Positions 24,801-36,711 of a stretch of DNA of 64,000 nucleotides are shown here, one piece after another. The stretch covers positions 35,001 to 99,000 of the forward strand of contig JAWDGP010005301.1 in NCBI GenBank assembly GCA_033675545.1. The letters are read 5' to 3'. Made by a program: the position numbers and the translations under genes. Under the pieces are notes generated by a model that had not been told where the DNA came from, made no database searches, and saw only the letters and a list, made by a program, of their open reading frames with translations. The DNA comes from Elysia crispata (taxonomy: Eukaryota > Mollusca > Gastropoda > Plakobranchidae). Each line of letters opens with the position of its first letter. The stretch's first letter is position 1.

Positions 24801-27800
24801 TTTTTTTTAATTATTTATTTTCGGCTTTAGTTTGTATAGACCTTGCTCAAATGTTCTCAGTACTTTTAATTAGAATTGAACTATGAAGCAAAGTGTCTTA
24901 AACAAGGATGACTATGAGACACTTTGATTTATTCCTGCTAAAGATTGAAGAGAAAAAAATATTGATCTACTAAATAGTTTTAATTATCTAGACTTGCACT
25001 CTGTGGTTGATTTTAAAAATTGTCATCTGTGAATTTATCTCTACAGATGATGCAGTCTATGGGAGGTTTGCAAGGTGCTGGTGATGGCGGTGCTTTACCT
25101 GTAAGTAGATGTGTCAATGGTTTTACAGATGTCAGAGGAAACTGTTTAAGTTAGTTATCATTACTCTCCCACATACAAAATTTTCGTCAGAAAATTGTGC
25201 ACAAAAAGGGATTTAACTAAAGCTGAAACTTGTAAAAGTTATGTCAGTGCCAATCAGTAAAAAATTTTTGTTAGCAACCGTAATTTTCTTTAAAAAGATA
25301 ATAATCATCAAATTTTGAAAACAAGATCGCAAGTAAAAATCCTGTTTCACTACTATCAATTTGGTGTGTTGCTCACAGTTACACTGAGCTATTACTTATT
25401 ACTGTCAGCTTTCTCTAGATAACTGATACAGAAAATGCCCACTGAGGAAGTGATTGTCAATCTATTTTGATTCAGCTCTATCTATTGAGCAAAGTAATCC
25501 ATTATCATTTTGTTGCTTTAGTTTCAGTTTTTCTTCCCCCATCTCGCTTCTGCAGGGCCTACTTTAATCCACCTTTAGAATTCAATTGAATTCCAAATTT
25601 TTCTAGAAATATAGACTGTAAAGTCTTGATACATGCATATACTACCGTCAATAAATCTTTTTTTTACGAAGTTCTTAAATTATAAAAGTTTTTTTAAATT
25701 TATTATTCTCCTGGAGATTCTAGATCTAGCGTGATCAAGACCGTAACTTACAAACACTGCATAACTCGATCTTTAGGGAACATAACTAATAACATCGACT
25801 TACGTGGAAAATCGAGTTAAGTATAGCAAGGATTTATCTCCTGTTTTAAAAAAACCAACAATCGTAATTTTGTACTATGCCACTTTAAGCAGACTACTAA
25901 ATTTGTGTGTTTGTTTTGATTTTTGTTATTTAAAAAAAAAAGTTTTCCAACTTTCTTTGTTTTTATTGTAGCCTGTTTCATCATTGTTCTTTGCTCTTCA
26001 CTATAATGGCTAATGTCCAAATAGTTCATTTATCTGTTTGAGCGTCAGGGTTATTACTTACATGATTAATTTTCCGTCTGCCATTGGCAAAAATATTTAA
26101 GTACCGGTAATAAAGCCGATTGTCTACTGCTGGGGAGAGATGAAATGGCTGGGCATATGATTGTTCATTCAACCAATCACACTTCACGGAGGAAACAGGT
26201 GTAGCCTGCAAACAGAATGCACGCAAAATGTAAATCTACAAAAATAACGCACATTGTTCCAGGCCTTGCCCTACAACTGAAAGAGAGATGGGCGAACAGT
26301 ATGAACGAAAAATGTAGATCCAAGCAATAAGTAACATCGATTTTGCTAGGCCTAGCCCTACAGAGATCGAATGGGTGAGCAGTGTTCAATCAAACAATCA
26401 TTGGGGAGACAGGTCTAGCCTGCAAACACATTGCACCCAAAATATACTAACAAGCAATTTATAACGCCGATTGTTCAACTTCTTGGCCTATCCATACAAT
26501 CAAGGGGGAAGGGTGGGGAAGATGGGATATTGGATGGGTTAGCAGTGGTCAATCAACCAGTCACAGAGGAGACATCCTCCTAGCTAGCACTCCTTCACAG
26601 TATTAACACCACCACCACCCTCCCCTCAGAAACACACACACACACACACACAAATTCGCGATTTGTTGAACTTAATGACGACGATGATTGTAGAGCGATA
26701 CTTAAGCTTAAGAAAATGAGAGTTCTTCCAACAACTTTGCTACAGCCTCATCTCAACGTGGATTCAGTCCGCCCTCCCGGGTTATGTGAAGACAGCACAC
26801 ATAGTACTTCTCCTATCAACACTTGATAACTTGCCAGCGCATTGTCAAACGCTTACTAATGGGTTAGTCAGAGGAGAGAGCTTGTTTTTATTGGCTAAAA
26901 GAAGTGAAAACAATGATATTTTTGTTTCCACCACTCAGAAAATTGAGCTATGTGCAAGAGCTTATTTAAGTATTATAAAGGGTATAGACCCAGTAAAAAG
27001 ATCGACTTGAGTGAAAATCGGCATAAGTGGTGTCCATTGTATTGATATATAGTCAAGACTAGCTTAAGTATAGGCCATGATAGTAGTCTGTTTCAAGATG
27101 TATGAAAAATGATATCTTCAATTTGACAGGAGGTTGAACATTTTCAGACATTGTTAAGAAAAAGAAAAACAGTTTTGGTCATATATGGATTAAGACTGTA
27201 ACAACTTTTTATATTAAAAGAAAAAATTCATTGGCAATTGTTAGATAGTCTTGATGGTATTATCCTCCTAGATTGCGTATTAATATGTTTTAAGTATTAC
27301 TATAGTTCAGCATGATTGTTTCTCACTGACATACTTATGAAAACTATCAGAGTTACTGGTTTTAAAACCTGGAATATATATTACAAAGCATAAAAGACTC
27401 CATACTTGTGTGAATAAGTATCTTGGTAGGTTTCTGAACTTGGTGATTGCTGGATGATTAAAAATCACACATAAAACAAAACAAACGGTACAAACAATTG
27501 AATAAAAAGTAAATGGGAAGCCGATTAAAGTGTTTTATAGCACAACACTTGGGTTTGTAATTACATTGTGACTTCCCTTGTTATACCCTTGAGATATGGG
27601 CCATGTTTCTTAGCAGGCCTTCTGTCTAGACTAATGAAACCTACAACCATGACTTTTTATGTCTCATTGCATCAGCTGGAAAAACAATGTTTGAATTGGA
27701 AAAAATATTTAATCCGTTAAGCTTCAATTATGAAGGATATCTGATAAAGATGATGAAAAATAGGACACCAAATGACAAATAGCCATCTAACATTGGATTA

Positions 27801-30042
27801 GTATTAGATTACAGGTACATGTACTTTTGAAGTGAATTTGTTTAAAATGGAACCCACTTTAATTTGTCTGCATTTAATGTATGTTCCAAACATGTGTTAA
27901 AATCTTTTTGGAGGAATAGGTGATCAATTTATTTTTCATGGTGACCTCACATTATTCTTAAAGTAAATTTTTTTTCAATACTGCATGCATAATTATGATT
28001 TCTACCAAGGCAGTTGAAAACTTTCAATTTTATTCTGTCTGTGTCATTGTTTTGATTCATAAAAAAGATAATAGTTAATCTTAACGGGGGAAAAAATTAA
28101 TATAAGCATAGGACTAGGTAAGCTTAAAGAGCATTCAAAAACGAAATCCAGATCTGGATGGAATGATGTAAAATGAAGCAGGGTGATATGCTGGACAGAG
28201 CATAATTTGGAAAAACTTTGTGCATCCAATTTGTGAGGCATTCAGGGCAATTCAGGTAAAAATTGCTCTTAAATTTTGAGCAAGAGCCCATCGAAGATAG
28301 AAATTTCTTATATTTATTAAAGTACTAGCTACAAATATTCAAGTTAGAATATCTTAGGACTTTAAAAAACTTAACATCTAGGGTTATATTTCTTATAATC
28401 TTTTTGAAGGGCATGGCACTTGTATAGTGGAAACCTCATAATTTGAATTATATTGGAATGGATTGAAATTTCGAATTGAGAGGATACACAAAAGGGGCAT
28501 AAGTGTATCTTTAACTCATTGACTGAGCGTGTACTGTGCTTGCAATGAGTACCTCTCCCCTTCCTCTGTCCAACGCTGCTATCAGTTTGTGTTTCTACTG
28601 GCATTCCTTTCTTAGTGCATCAGCCCCCACCTCACTTTGTTAGTCCACTGATTAGCCTTAGTCCGACAATGATTAGCATTGTTTGCTGCTTGAGAGATAC
28701 TGTATTTTTGCAATGCCTTGTGAGGAGGTATTAAATTGGAATCAAGAGAATTGAACCAGAAAACTAAAATATGAGTGTGATTCTAACAAAATCAAAGGGA
28801 CAAAAATAACCTATCCTCTCGCAAAATTCTGATTATGAGAAATTCAAATAATCAGACTTTGATTTTTTAGATTTTCATTTACATGATACCAAAGATTTAT
28901 TATTTCAAAACTCTGACTTGTGCCTGATTCATTGAGACTGTCTCACATTTTTTTAACTTCACAAATATCATTTTTAACTTTCTATTTAAATTGCTGTATA
29001 TTTTTTTAGCATTAACACAAAAGAGGCACATAGTAAGTTATGTTGTTTAAGGGTCTTCATTAAAAGTTTTTCAATTTCATCGGACAACTGAAAAAAAAAA
29101 GTGGACGATGATTTTTCAACAAAGATCTACTTCCAAAAGTTAATGAAATTCTGTTTTACTTAATCTTTATTTAAATGTTTATCTGTGACAGCATGCATAT
29201 GTTGAGTAGTAGAAAATCTTTTTTTCAATTTATATTTGGTACTAATGTTTTGTTTACATCTACTCATAGAAATTCACCCTTGCCTATCTTCTACAGAGAG
29301 CTAGAAATATAAACGGTCGGAGTAATGGGTTATATTTGGAAATTCAATAAAAAATAAAAAGTTTGACAGTGTTCAATGAGTTGAAGCCATAAGATGTGAT
29401 ACTGATAAATTCATGATGGAAATATCATTGCATAAGCAGCAAATACTATATACCTAAAAGAATTGTGAAAAAAGATGACTTAAATATAACATTTTTTTCT
29501 TCTAACAGGATGAAGGAGAAGATAGTGATGATGAAGGTTTGTAATTTTTCTTAGTTGGCTAAGTTATACCAAAATTGATTTTAGATAAACTGTAGGCCTA
29601 TCAGAAATTGGCTTGCTTTTTTGTTATATTGAAGGGTTAAAGGGGAAAGTTACCAAGATATATGTAAATTCTTATTCTTTTAAGACCAGTTATACATGTA
29701 CTGAAGGTCTTGATTTATTGGCACAATAATAAATCATGTTGAAAAATGTTATAGACCTTATAATGTGCCTCCTCTTGTTAAAGATTAAATATTTTGATTC
29801 ATTAAACCATTGGATGCCCACAATTTATTGGATGGTTTTAGTTACTTAACCAATTATTTATTGGTTAGGTAATTTTTTCTTCATATAGTCTCCTTGTTCT
29901 TAAGATTGTTATTTTTTTTTTTTTATTTTTAAAAGTTTATGTATGTTTATAATGAAGAAGCTAGTGTTTATTACCAAATTATTTCTTTTAATTTTTTATC
30001 TTTCTGTTGTCTTCTCTATCAGATCTTCCAGACCTTCAGTAA
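18853..30042 (+). CDS. PTGES3: Hsp90 co-chaperone p23 (prostaglandin E synthase 3 / Sba1), 7 coding exons
   Basis: p23 binds the ATP-closed N-domain dimer of Hsp90 in the cytosol and stabilises client complexes; the family is also annotated as cytosolic PGE synthase. Coding exons: 18853-18875, 19640-19829, 20613-20714, 21578-21664, 25047-25100, 29509-29536 and 30023-30042 (stop 30040-30042). All junctions are GT-AG and in phase, giving 167 residues (human 160). The CS domain spans about residues 10-115: LPAPPMVWAQRKDKIFLTVQ at its start, the family motif WPRLSKG at 96-102 and LHFLKTDFDKWRDEDD after it. The acidic tail ends SDDEDLPDLQ, as in other p23 proteins. Exon 1 (MNSSSNA plus part of Thr) is the weakest call: it rests on a strong GTGAGT donor and phase. 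An alternative in-phase first exon is 19339-19400. The large introns hold transposon copies. Confidence 0.93.
21984..22572 (+). repeat. Dispersed ~600 bp repeat, copy 1 (p23 intron 4)
   Basis: It is clearly similar along its whole length to the reverse complement of 41164-41779. Shared blocks include AATGAGGACCATCTAACC, GGCAAAAATGTGATTATTAT, GTGAATGTGCGAACTA-like, AGCTGGGCAGAGAT and GCGTTTAAAAGGATCTAAA. No long open frame and no obvious terminal inverted repeats. Probably a non-autonomous transposable element of unknown class. Confidence 0.8.
23189..24313. mobile_element. Pogo/Tigger-like non-autonomous DNA element 1 (p23 intron 4)
   Basis: It is bounded by TA dinucleotides (23187-23188 and 24314-24315). 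The left end is CAGTAAACCTTGCATATAAT; the reverse complement of the right end is CAGTGAACCTCGGATTCAAC, continuing with GAGACCTCGGGCTCAACGAG. The left interior has the corresponding TTCCTCGTTGAACCCGCGGT in opposite orientation. CAGT...ACCTCG termini with a TA target are typical of pogo/Tigger members of the Tc1/mariner superfamily. The 1125-bp interior is pyrimidine-rich and shows no transposase. Confidence 0.65.
25751..27039. mobile_element. Pogo-like non-autonomous DNA element 4, degenerate (p23 intron 5)
   Basis: TA dinucleotides flank it (25749-25750 and 27040-27041). The left end, CAAACACTGCATAACTCGAT, with the nearby CGACTTACGTGGAAAATCGA, corresponds to the right end read backwards (CAATGGACACCACTTATGCC and ATTTTCACTCAAGTCGATC). 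No transposase frame. The interior at 26140-26590 contains about three degenerate tandem copies of a unit with GGGTGAGCAGTG...CAATCA and AGACAGGTCTAGCCTGCAAA-like blocks. The terminal match is weaker than in elements 1-3, so the boundaries are tentative. Confidence 0.45.
26633..26652 (+). repeat. Short (CA)n microsatellite
   Basis: About 20 bp of CA dinucleotide repeat, just downstream of an ACC-rich stretch, inside the degenerate pogo-like element. Confidence 0.85.
28424..28862. mobile_element. Possible degenerate pogo/Tigger-like MITE (p23 intron 5)
   Basis: The left end, TATAGTGGAAACCTCATAAT followed by TTGAAT, resembles the CAGTGGAACCTCGATAATTCGAA-type ends of Tigger elements. The right end, reverse-complemented, has CTGATTATTTGAATTTCTCA. 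CGAATTGAGAGGATA-type sequence inside the left end is mirrored by TATCCTCTCGCAAAATTC on the right. The match is imperfect and no clear target duplication is left. Confidence 0.4.
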
Positions 30043-30346
30043 CACTGAGTGCTCGGAAAGCAAAAATGAAGCAAAAGAAAAAACAGTATGCGGAGTATGT
30101 GACACATCCATGTACAAATAGAGTATGCACAATAATTGAATGTTTGTGTTATTAAACACATTGGTTAAAAAGTGGGAAGAATGACCTGTAAAATTGTTTT
30201 GCTTTCATTTTTTTTTCGTCTGAAATGTTCATAAGAGATGAATGAACAAAGAGCAAGCTCTATTCAATAGTTTTGTTTTATTTCGTTGTTTTATTGCTTT
30301 ATGGAGAGCATGTTTGGTTGTCAACTTTTTTATTTGAACACATGAA

Positions 30347-30352
30347 AATAAA
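30347..30352 (+). promoter_or_regulatory. Polyadenylation signal (AATAAA) of p23
   Basis: A canonical AATAAA lies 305 bp after the p23 stop codon, followed by a T-rich stretch. A second AATAAA lies near 30459-30464 and could be an alternative. Confidence 0.45.
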
Positions 30353-33300
30353 TTACATATTTTCAAGTTGACATTGATAGTTTCATATTCATTGGTTTAC
30401 TTCCTTTCTGTTAAAACAAAAAGGTCTTTGCTGTTGCTGGTTTTTGCCTAAGGCATGCAATAAAAATTTCAATATAGTCCTTTAACAGCTCAGCTGGAGC
30501 AAGTAATTACCATAAAAGCCCTTTTCTCTGCCTCTATTTTCCACCTTAAGTAGTACATCATGTAATATTAGCACTCCTATGGTCGTTTATATTCATATCC
30601 TTCAGAGGCACAGTCTTGTTACACACACAGTCAGATCACAAATCAAGAAACACTTTTAAGCATGAGAACTGGACACAATTTTTTTTACTGAACTTTTTAA
30701 AATCAGTGGATGGGAGCGGCGTAGGCAGGAGCATTCTTGCACCACCACCACCCCCCCCAACTTAATTAAAACAAAATTTTATTGAAGGAAAAGCCATCAT
30801 TTTTTATTTCTGATTTAGCTCTTTTTTTTTTTGTGCTCAGGCTAAGAGCTTGGGAAAAACGCTATAACGCTCAATAGTCTCTCTCACTGCCGACATTTTC
30901 TACTGCCGTGAGGCATATGATTTCATCACCTACTTGAATGATCTGTTGTGGTCCATCTTCAGCTGTGTCCCCCAAAGGTTACTGCTTTCTGTGTTTTACA
31001 AGGCTTAACTGAGGCACCATAAAGGTTTACTCATCGAGTATACATAAAGGCCTACATTCTGGCTTACATATTGAGCAATGCTCACCCTATCTTTTTTTAA
31101 GACATTTGAGCTAAATAGGATCAATATTGATTAGGTCTAAAACTTCTAAACTCCACCTGGCCGTGTAAAAAGAGAAATAACAATCTAAGAAAGTAACATT
31201 TAGATCTAAATTTATAATTATTTGCTTTGGAATGAAAAATCACCCGCTACACTTACAGTATCATATCATGCCATGCCCCATTTCAATTAAATGATCTAGA
31301 TTTACTCTAGATATATATCCACCTCTTCTTGTGATCTTCATCGATCTTAATAATCTACTAGATTTAAGTTGTGTTTCTTAAGCCAAAAAAAATTGTCTCC
31401 TCGTATTAACTATTATCAGATGAAGAAATAATAACGATCCTTTGCTGGAAATAACGGCGATGTCTGGTTTCAAGATGGAGAGAACAAAGTTCTTCGGGAG
31501 AATGTACAAAGGAAACAACTGGACAGCACCAATATCATGGATGGTTTCCACTATAAATAGTATAATAAAAATCTCGATATTGGAATTCGAAATATTAATA
31601 TATAAAAAAATACATGATATCGATCTAATCTGTGGCCTGGGTTGATTCTGGATGACAGAAAAATTTCGTACTCTTCGTAGAACTATATTTTCACTATTTC
31701 TTTTTTTGTGTAAAATTTTACAAACATGTCAACTTCAACATTATGAATAGATTTCTGTCTGGCAGAAGGACACGATTTACAGAGAATCCTATGAAATTTC
31801 AAAATATACGGGATTTCGTAAATTTGCGGAAAATCCTCTTCCCTAACTTTATACATTGTATTATCTTTGCAAAGTGTAGTGGCTTTGTTTTTTTTTAGGC
31901 ATAGAAATATCTGAGATCATTGTATCAGGTTCATTTGTATCTTTCATTTATTTTTAGTAATGTTACTCTAATTAGAGTATCTACTTCCATTGAAGGTGAA
32001 TATGTATTTATATTTTATATTTACTAAATAATTATTTCATCTTTCGCATTGAAAATTGTAAACTTCAGAGAACAGTCTTTTAAATGTTAACATTGTTATG
32101 TAGTTAATCATAAAAAATTTTGATGAATTAATTATAATAAAAATAGGGTCTATAAATATACAATAAACTTCCAAGAGCATTTATTAGTCATAATTTTTTT
32201 TTTTTTGCACATTATGGGACACTGATCTTGGCAGATTTCAAATTAAGTAAATTTCATCACTGTACATCGAGTGGTTTTGAGGGAGATAGCGGGAAAATTG
32301 GTGTTGCCTTTTTTATCTTGTCTAGAATTTAGACCTTACATATGTTTTTTAGGTTTATTCAGTGATTCACTTAGATTGACATACATGTATATACAGGACA
32401 TGTAGTTCAGAGGTTCAAATCCTACTGTACTTAGCTTGCTCTATCTAATGGTGGGGTTAGATCTCAATCATCTAACAAAGCCTATCATAAGCTTTGATGG
32501 AAGTCTGTGTAAGTTTAGAGGTTACAGTAAGATTGTACTGTCATTGCCTCTCAGGTTGAAAATATATACTTGTAGTTGTATTGCCCTGTTCTATGCATGC
32601 ACCAGTTGTGGTTCTGAAAAAAATTATCACCTATAGAGAGTGCAGTATAAAAAAATCAAGCAATCAAACAAACATGGCTCTGTCTTTAGACAAAACTGAA
32701 ACTGGTCAATATGAATCTGCAGCTTTTATTTCCAAGAAAATACATATGTCAGTTAATATTGAATAAAAGTCATAGGATATTTCTATCCAGTCTTTTCTAT
32801 TTCACTGTAAAGATTCTTGCAGAAGCTGATTGCTAAGAGTACTTTCCCCCTATAACTTAGGTCATAGCTTGTTATTAATTATGTTGAAAATAATTTATTC
32901 CAATTTTTTAATAATCTAGTGAGCATCGTATGAGCCATGCTAATCAGAATAATGACTTCCTCATTTTTAAATTTTTACAAAAAAGTTTGTAATAATCTAA
33001 AGTAAACTACATGTACCGATGTCTAGGTTATATTGAACTTTGAAGGTGCCCAGTTGAGTGCACCTTGCCCATTTCTTTAACTTTCATCTTGAATACCGAC
33101 AAGTATGCATATGATCACATGGATCCCTAGAAATGAGGAAATTCTTTCATTTTCCCCTGCCAATTCTTTGTTTCTTTGTTACTTGAACATTTTAAAAAAC
33201 AAAATAAACAATCAATCAATTATACCAAGAGAATGTTAACCTATAGTTTTAAGAAATTTGGCTCACATTAACTAAAAAAAATGCTTTTAAATTCCATTTG

Positions 33301-33390
33301 CAGATTTAACATTTAAATTGGCAACAAAGCTGTTGTTATTCTAATTTCTATAAACGTTGCCAAATGTCCTCGCCTTTGGTTCTTGGTTGC
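30353..33390. other. Intergenic between convergent p23 and ABCF2, part 1
   Basis: AT-rich DNA with no gene recognised. It includes a CCACCACCACC/C-run near 30740-30757 and a GGTTCAAATCC sequence at about 32412-32422 that matches a Pol III B box but has no paired A box or cloverleaf. Open frames at 31442-31645 and 32436-32766 are unremarkable. Confidence 0.4.
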
Positions 33391-33690
33391 CAGCAAGAGA
33401 GAGACTCCTCTCCCTTCCTACCCTGTCACCTCGTCTAATGCACCCTGCACTAGTTGTCTGTGACTGTGAGCGCCTGCTAGGTTTACAATTGTTAACAAAT
33501 TTTGACTGTCCCTTAAGTGCAAGACATGGATACTAGTGACAAGTAAGTCCATACGAGCCCACTCCTTGCTCAATCAATATAGGTGTAAAAAAAGCTGTGG
33601 AGTATTAGAGAAAGATCACTTTATTGATGACTAAGACCCAATAGATGTAGCTCAGTACATTGAGTGTTGGACAGATATATCCAGATTAAC
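33391..33690 (+). repeat. tRNA-like dispersed repeat, copy A
   Basis: It matches the reverse complement of about 39970-40260. Shared blocks are GTGACAAGTAAGTC...GCCCACTCCTTGCT...ATCAAT, AGATCACTTTATTGA and a tRNA-like GTAGCTCAGTACATTGAGTG followed by TTGGAC at 33647-33673. The last block looks like the D-arm and anticodon-stem part of a tRNA with an A box, but no B box is intact. Perhaps a tRNA-derived SINE joined to another repeat. Confidence 0.55.
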
Positions 33691-33699
33691 ACCTAAACT

Positions 33700-36600
33700 A
33701 GCCCTGTAAAAATTCATTTCGACATGAGATTTGATCTTATGATCTAGATCTAGATTTGATATAGTCTGGACTAGATCTAGATTAAATATATTGAACAATT
33801 TTGGTTATTTCCACAGAGAATAAATTAAAAAAAAATCTCTATCTGAATCTATTTAATCCAGCCATATCAAAACCTTAAAGCAATGAGAAAATGCAGCTAC
33901 AGGGGCAATTAAGAACAGGAATATAGCATTAGTAGTAACCTTAAGTAGATAGCTTCAAACAGCAAGGAATATCTGGATTTAAAAAAAGCTTGGGAATCAA
34001 TAAAGGGATTTCTCAAATGAGATTTTAGTAAGATTTCTGTAGTTCCTGTAGTAGTCTAGTACTAGTAGCAACAAACATTACAAACAGCCACTATCTGAAT
34101 CTGTCAGCTCCATTTAGTCTCTACTAAAAATAGAAGGCAAAACAAATTGTGGAAATACTTGTAACAGTGTAAATCAGTTATTCTTTGATTCTATTATTAA
34201 AAAGGTGAAGTGTAGAAAATATATATATTTTTTTTAATTAAGTAAAAAAGGTTTTATTAGAAGGTAAGAGCTGAAACCATAAGTAAAAAAAAACTCTGAA
34301 ATCCCTGAACTGCTAATGACAGTGGATTTCACTTGTCTTCAAGTCAAATGAGTTGATCTTCCCTTGTGTTGATTTTGTTTGCTGGCACCAGAACTGGCCT
34401 GTTTGGTTTTCAAATAAAATAAAATGGCTGGATTGACTTCATCACAACTGTTAAAAATTCCTGTATTTTTTTATTATATCCAGTCCATCTGTGTGATGAA
34501 ATCAAAGGATTGTGCTGATGTCAGTATTCACTCGTAGCAAATCACAAATCTTTCTCAACAATTGTTTCGTCTCCTAGATTCTTTATGGCATTTTAATGGG
34601 ATGCACATGTGTGCATTACTTTCAAGACTAAGACAATTAAATTTACATAGTGACATGTAAAGTGTCATTCATGAACCTAGGAGATGACAAAATTAATAAT
34701 AGCCATGTTTTGCAGATTGAGTTACGTACCGTAAGCATGAGTCATAACATAAACACGTGGTCTCCCTAGTGATGTGTGCAAATCGGCTTGCATTGTTTAC
34801 ATCGGAAGCTGCAAGCGAGTGTTGGGCCTGGTCAGTCTGGTCAGCTTTTAAAACCAGTGGAATCTGCTGGTGGTGGTAAAATTGTCTAGGATCATGTGAT
34901 TGTTATGTAATGTAACTGTGTGAGCATGCAGTGGAAACACCCTCTCCACAGCGCGCTTGCACCTGGTCCAGGCTAGTATTCAGTACTGGTAGCATTAGAG
35001 CATCGCTGGCAGTCATCATATAACTCTTACATAAGTTATGTTCTCGTTGAGAGGGCCAGCATGTTTGCGAAAATCTATTATGCTATGTACTGCTGGGTGG
35101 GAGGAGTTTATGCAAATGATGTCGGTCAGTCTAAAAATATAATGTCGTAGCCCAGCTTAGGGCCCGTAAGCCTTTCCTGTGAAACCTCAGAATTATATAT
35201 AGCCCAACAATAAATTAAACAAGACTATAACACTTTTCATCTTCTCATATAATTGAATTATCTGATGGCTGTTTTGATGTCATGAATTACCATAGCAACA
35301 TTAATTTAAATGTAATTTACCCACTATGCTAACTCATAAATTGTATTTGTAGCTCTCTCAAAAACCTAGAATTACTTAGATCTAATTGTAAGTTAAGTCA
35401 ATGTCACATATACCTCTATATGCTTATTCTTTCAAAAGCTACAAAGAGCAAGACAGAAGGGGAAAAAGAAAAGCACCAAACTGATAAATTAATTATGATA
35501 AAAGAGATATGGAGTTGTGTATTTTTCTCCATCTATGAAAATGCAATAGCACTATGATAGCATTTTCCTTCCAAACATGTTAAAATAAAATCATAGGGAA
35601 ATGTGATTGACACTGGTTACCAAAAAGAGCATGTCATCTCTTACATCTGGTCTGTGTTTTGGAATTACAGTTAATAGAGGATTAGTTTTCTATCCATCGA
35701 AATTTTCATCGAATATTATGAAAAAAAAAGTTGGGCAAAGACATTTCAAAAATATAAAATTTTGTAAACAATAAAAAAGAAAGAATGAAAACAAAAATTC
35801 ATAGTCTACAACACAATATCACTGAATGAGAATTTCAAATTTATTACACATGTACATTATTCACTCCTTAATTTAAGGCAAACTTTATAGAAATTGACTG
35901 ATAAAGCAAGATCATCTACATTATATTAAACTTAATAATGGTTAAAAATTTTAGGATCATAAAATTATAAGATCTAATGACCCTAAAGTACATTTTAAAA
36001 TGTATGGCTATACAAGATAGCCCAGTGAATTGGAAAGTTTTAGCACTAAAACTTACTTGTTTAAGTAAATACTTATAATAGGCATACAGTCTGGATCATG
36101 ATGATAGAGAATAAACTGAGCTTATAAAAAATTTCCAAAAATGCCATATTATCATTCAATGAAGAGTAATTCTAACTTTTTGTATTGTTCAATTTACTTT
36201 ATCTGTGAGATTATATCTCAGCATTCAAATTCTGATTTGCAAAGGTCTTTTGTATGTGCCCTGCTTTACTTCACCTAATTGCAACATGTTTCACACACAC
36301 ACACAAGAAAAGTAAAGAGCAGGTCAAACTACCACCAAAAAGTTATTCCCAGTACTTTTGAAAAAGTAACCTGACAATAACTTCACCAGGACAACCATGA
36401 TCAAACAGACCTCAAAGTCATACTTAAAAACAAAGCCATAAATGCAATATTAATCTGCTGAAATAAGGGATTAAGTTAGAAAGGACCAGCCAAAACAGTT
36501 TCACATTCCATTGGAGCAGAGTTGTAATTTAAAAAAAATTTCAAACATTCATAATAATTATTTAAGCCGCTACAAAATTGAGGTGTTTTCAACAATGAAA

Positions 36601-36711
36601 ATCTCATTCCTTAGGTTCATTATTTTGGGGATGAGTCAGGGGCAGCAAAATAAAATGCATACGTTTCAACAAGTGAATAAAAATATATATAGTTTCCTAA
36701 CTTATCCAACA
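33700..36711. other. Intergenic and presumed ABCF2 3' UTR
   Basis: AT-rich with no recognised gene. The part nearest 36711 is presumably the 3' untranslated region of ABCF2 (minus strand). An AATAAA on the minus strand near 35838-35843 is one candidate polyadenylation signal. A short CA repeat lies at 36295-36304. Confidence 0.4.

Noticed and set aside
32405-32425. tRNA gene around GGTTCAAATCC
   Set aside because: It has only a B-box match; no acceptor stem, D arm or anticodon stem could be drawn.
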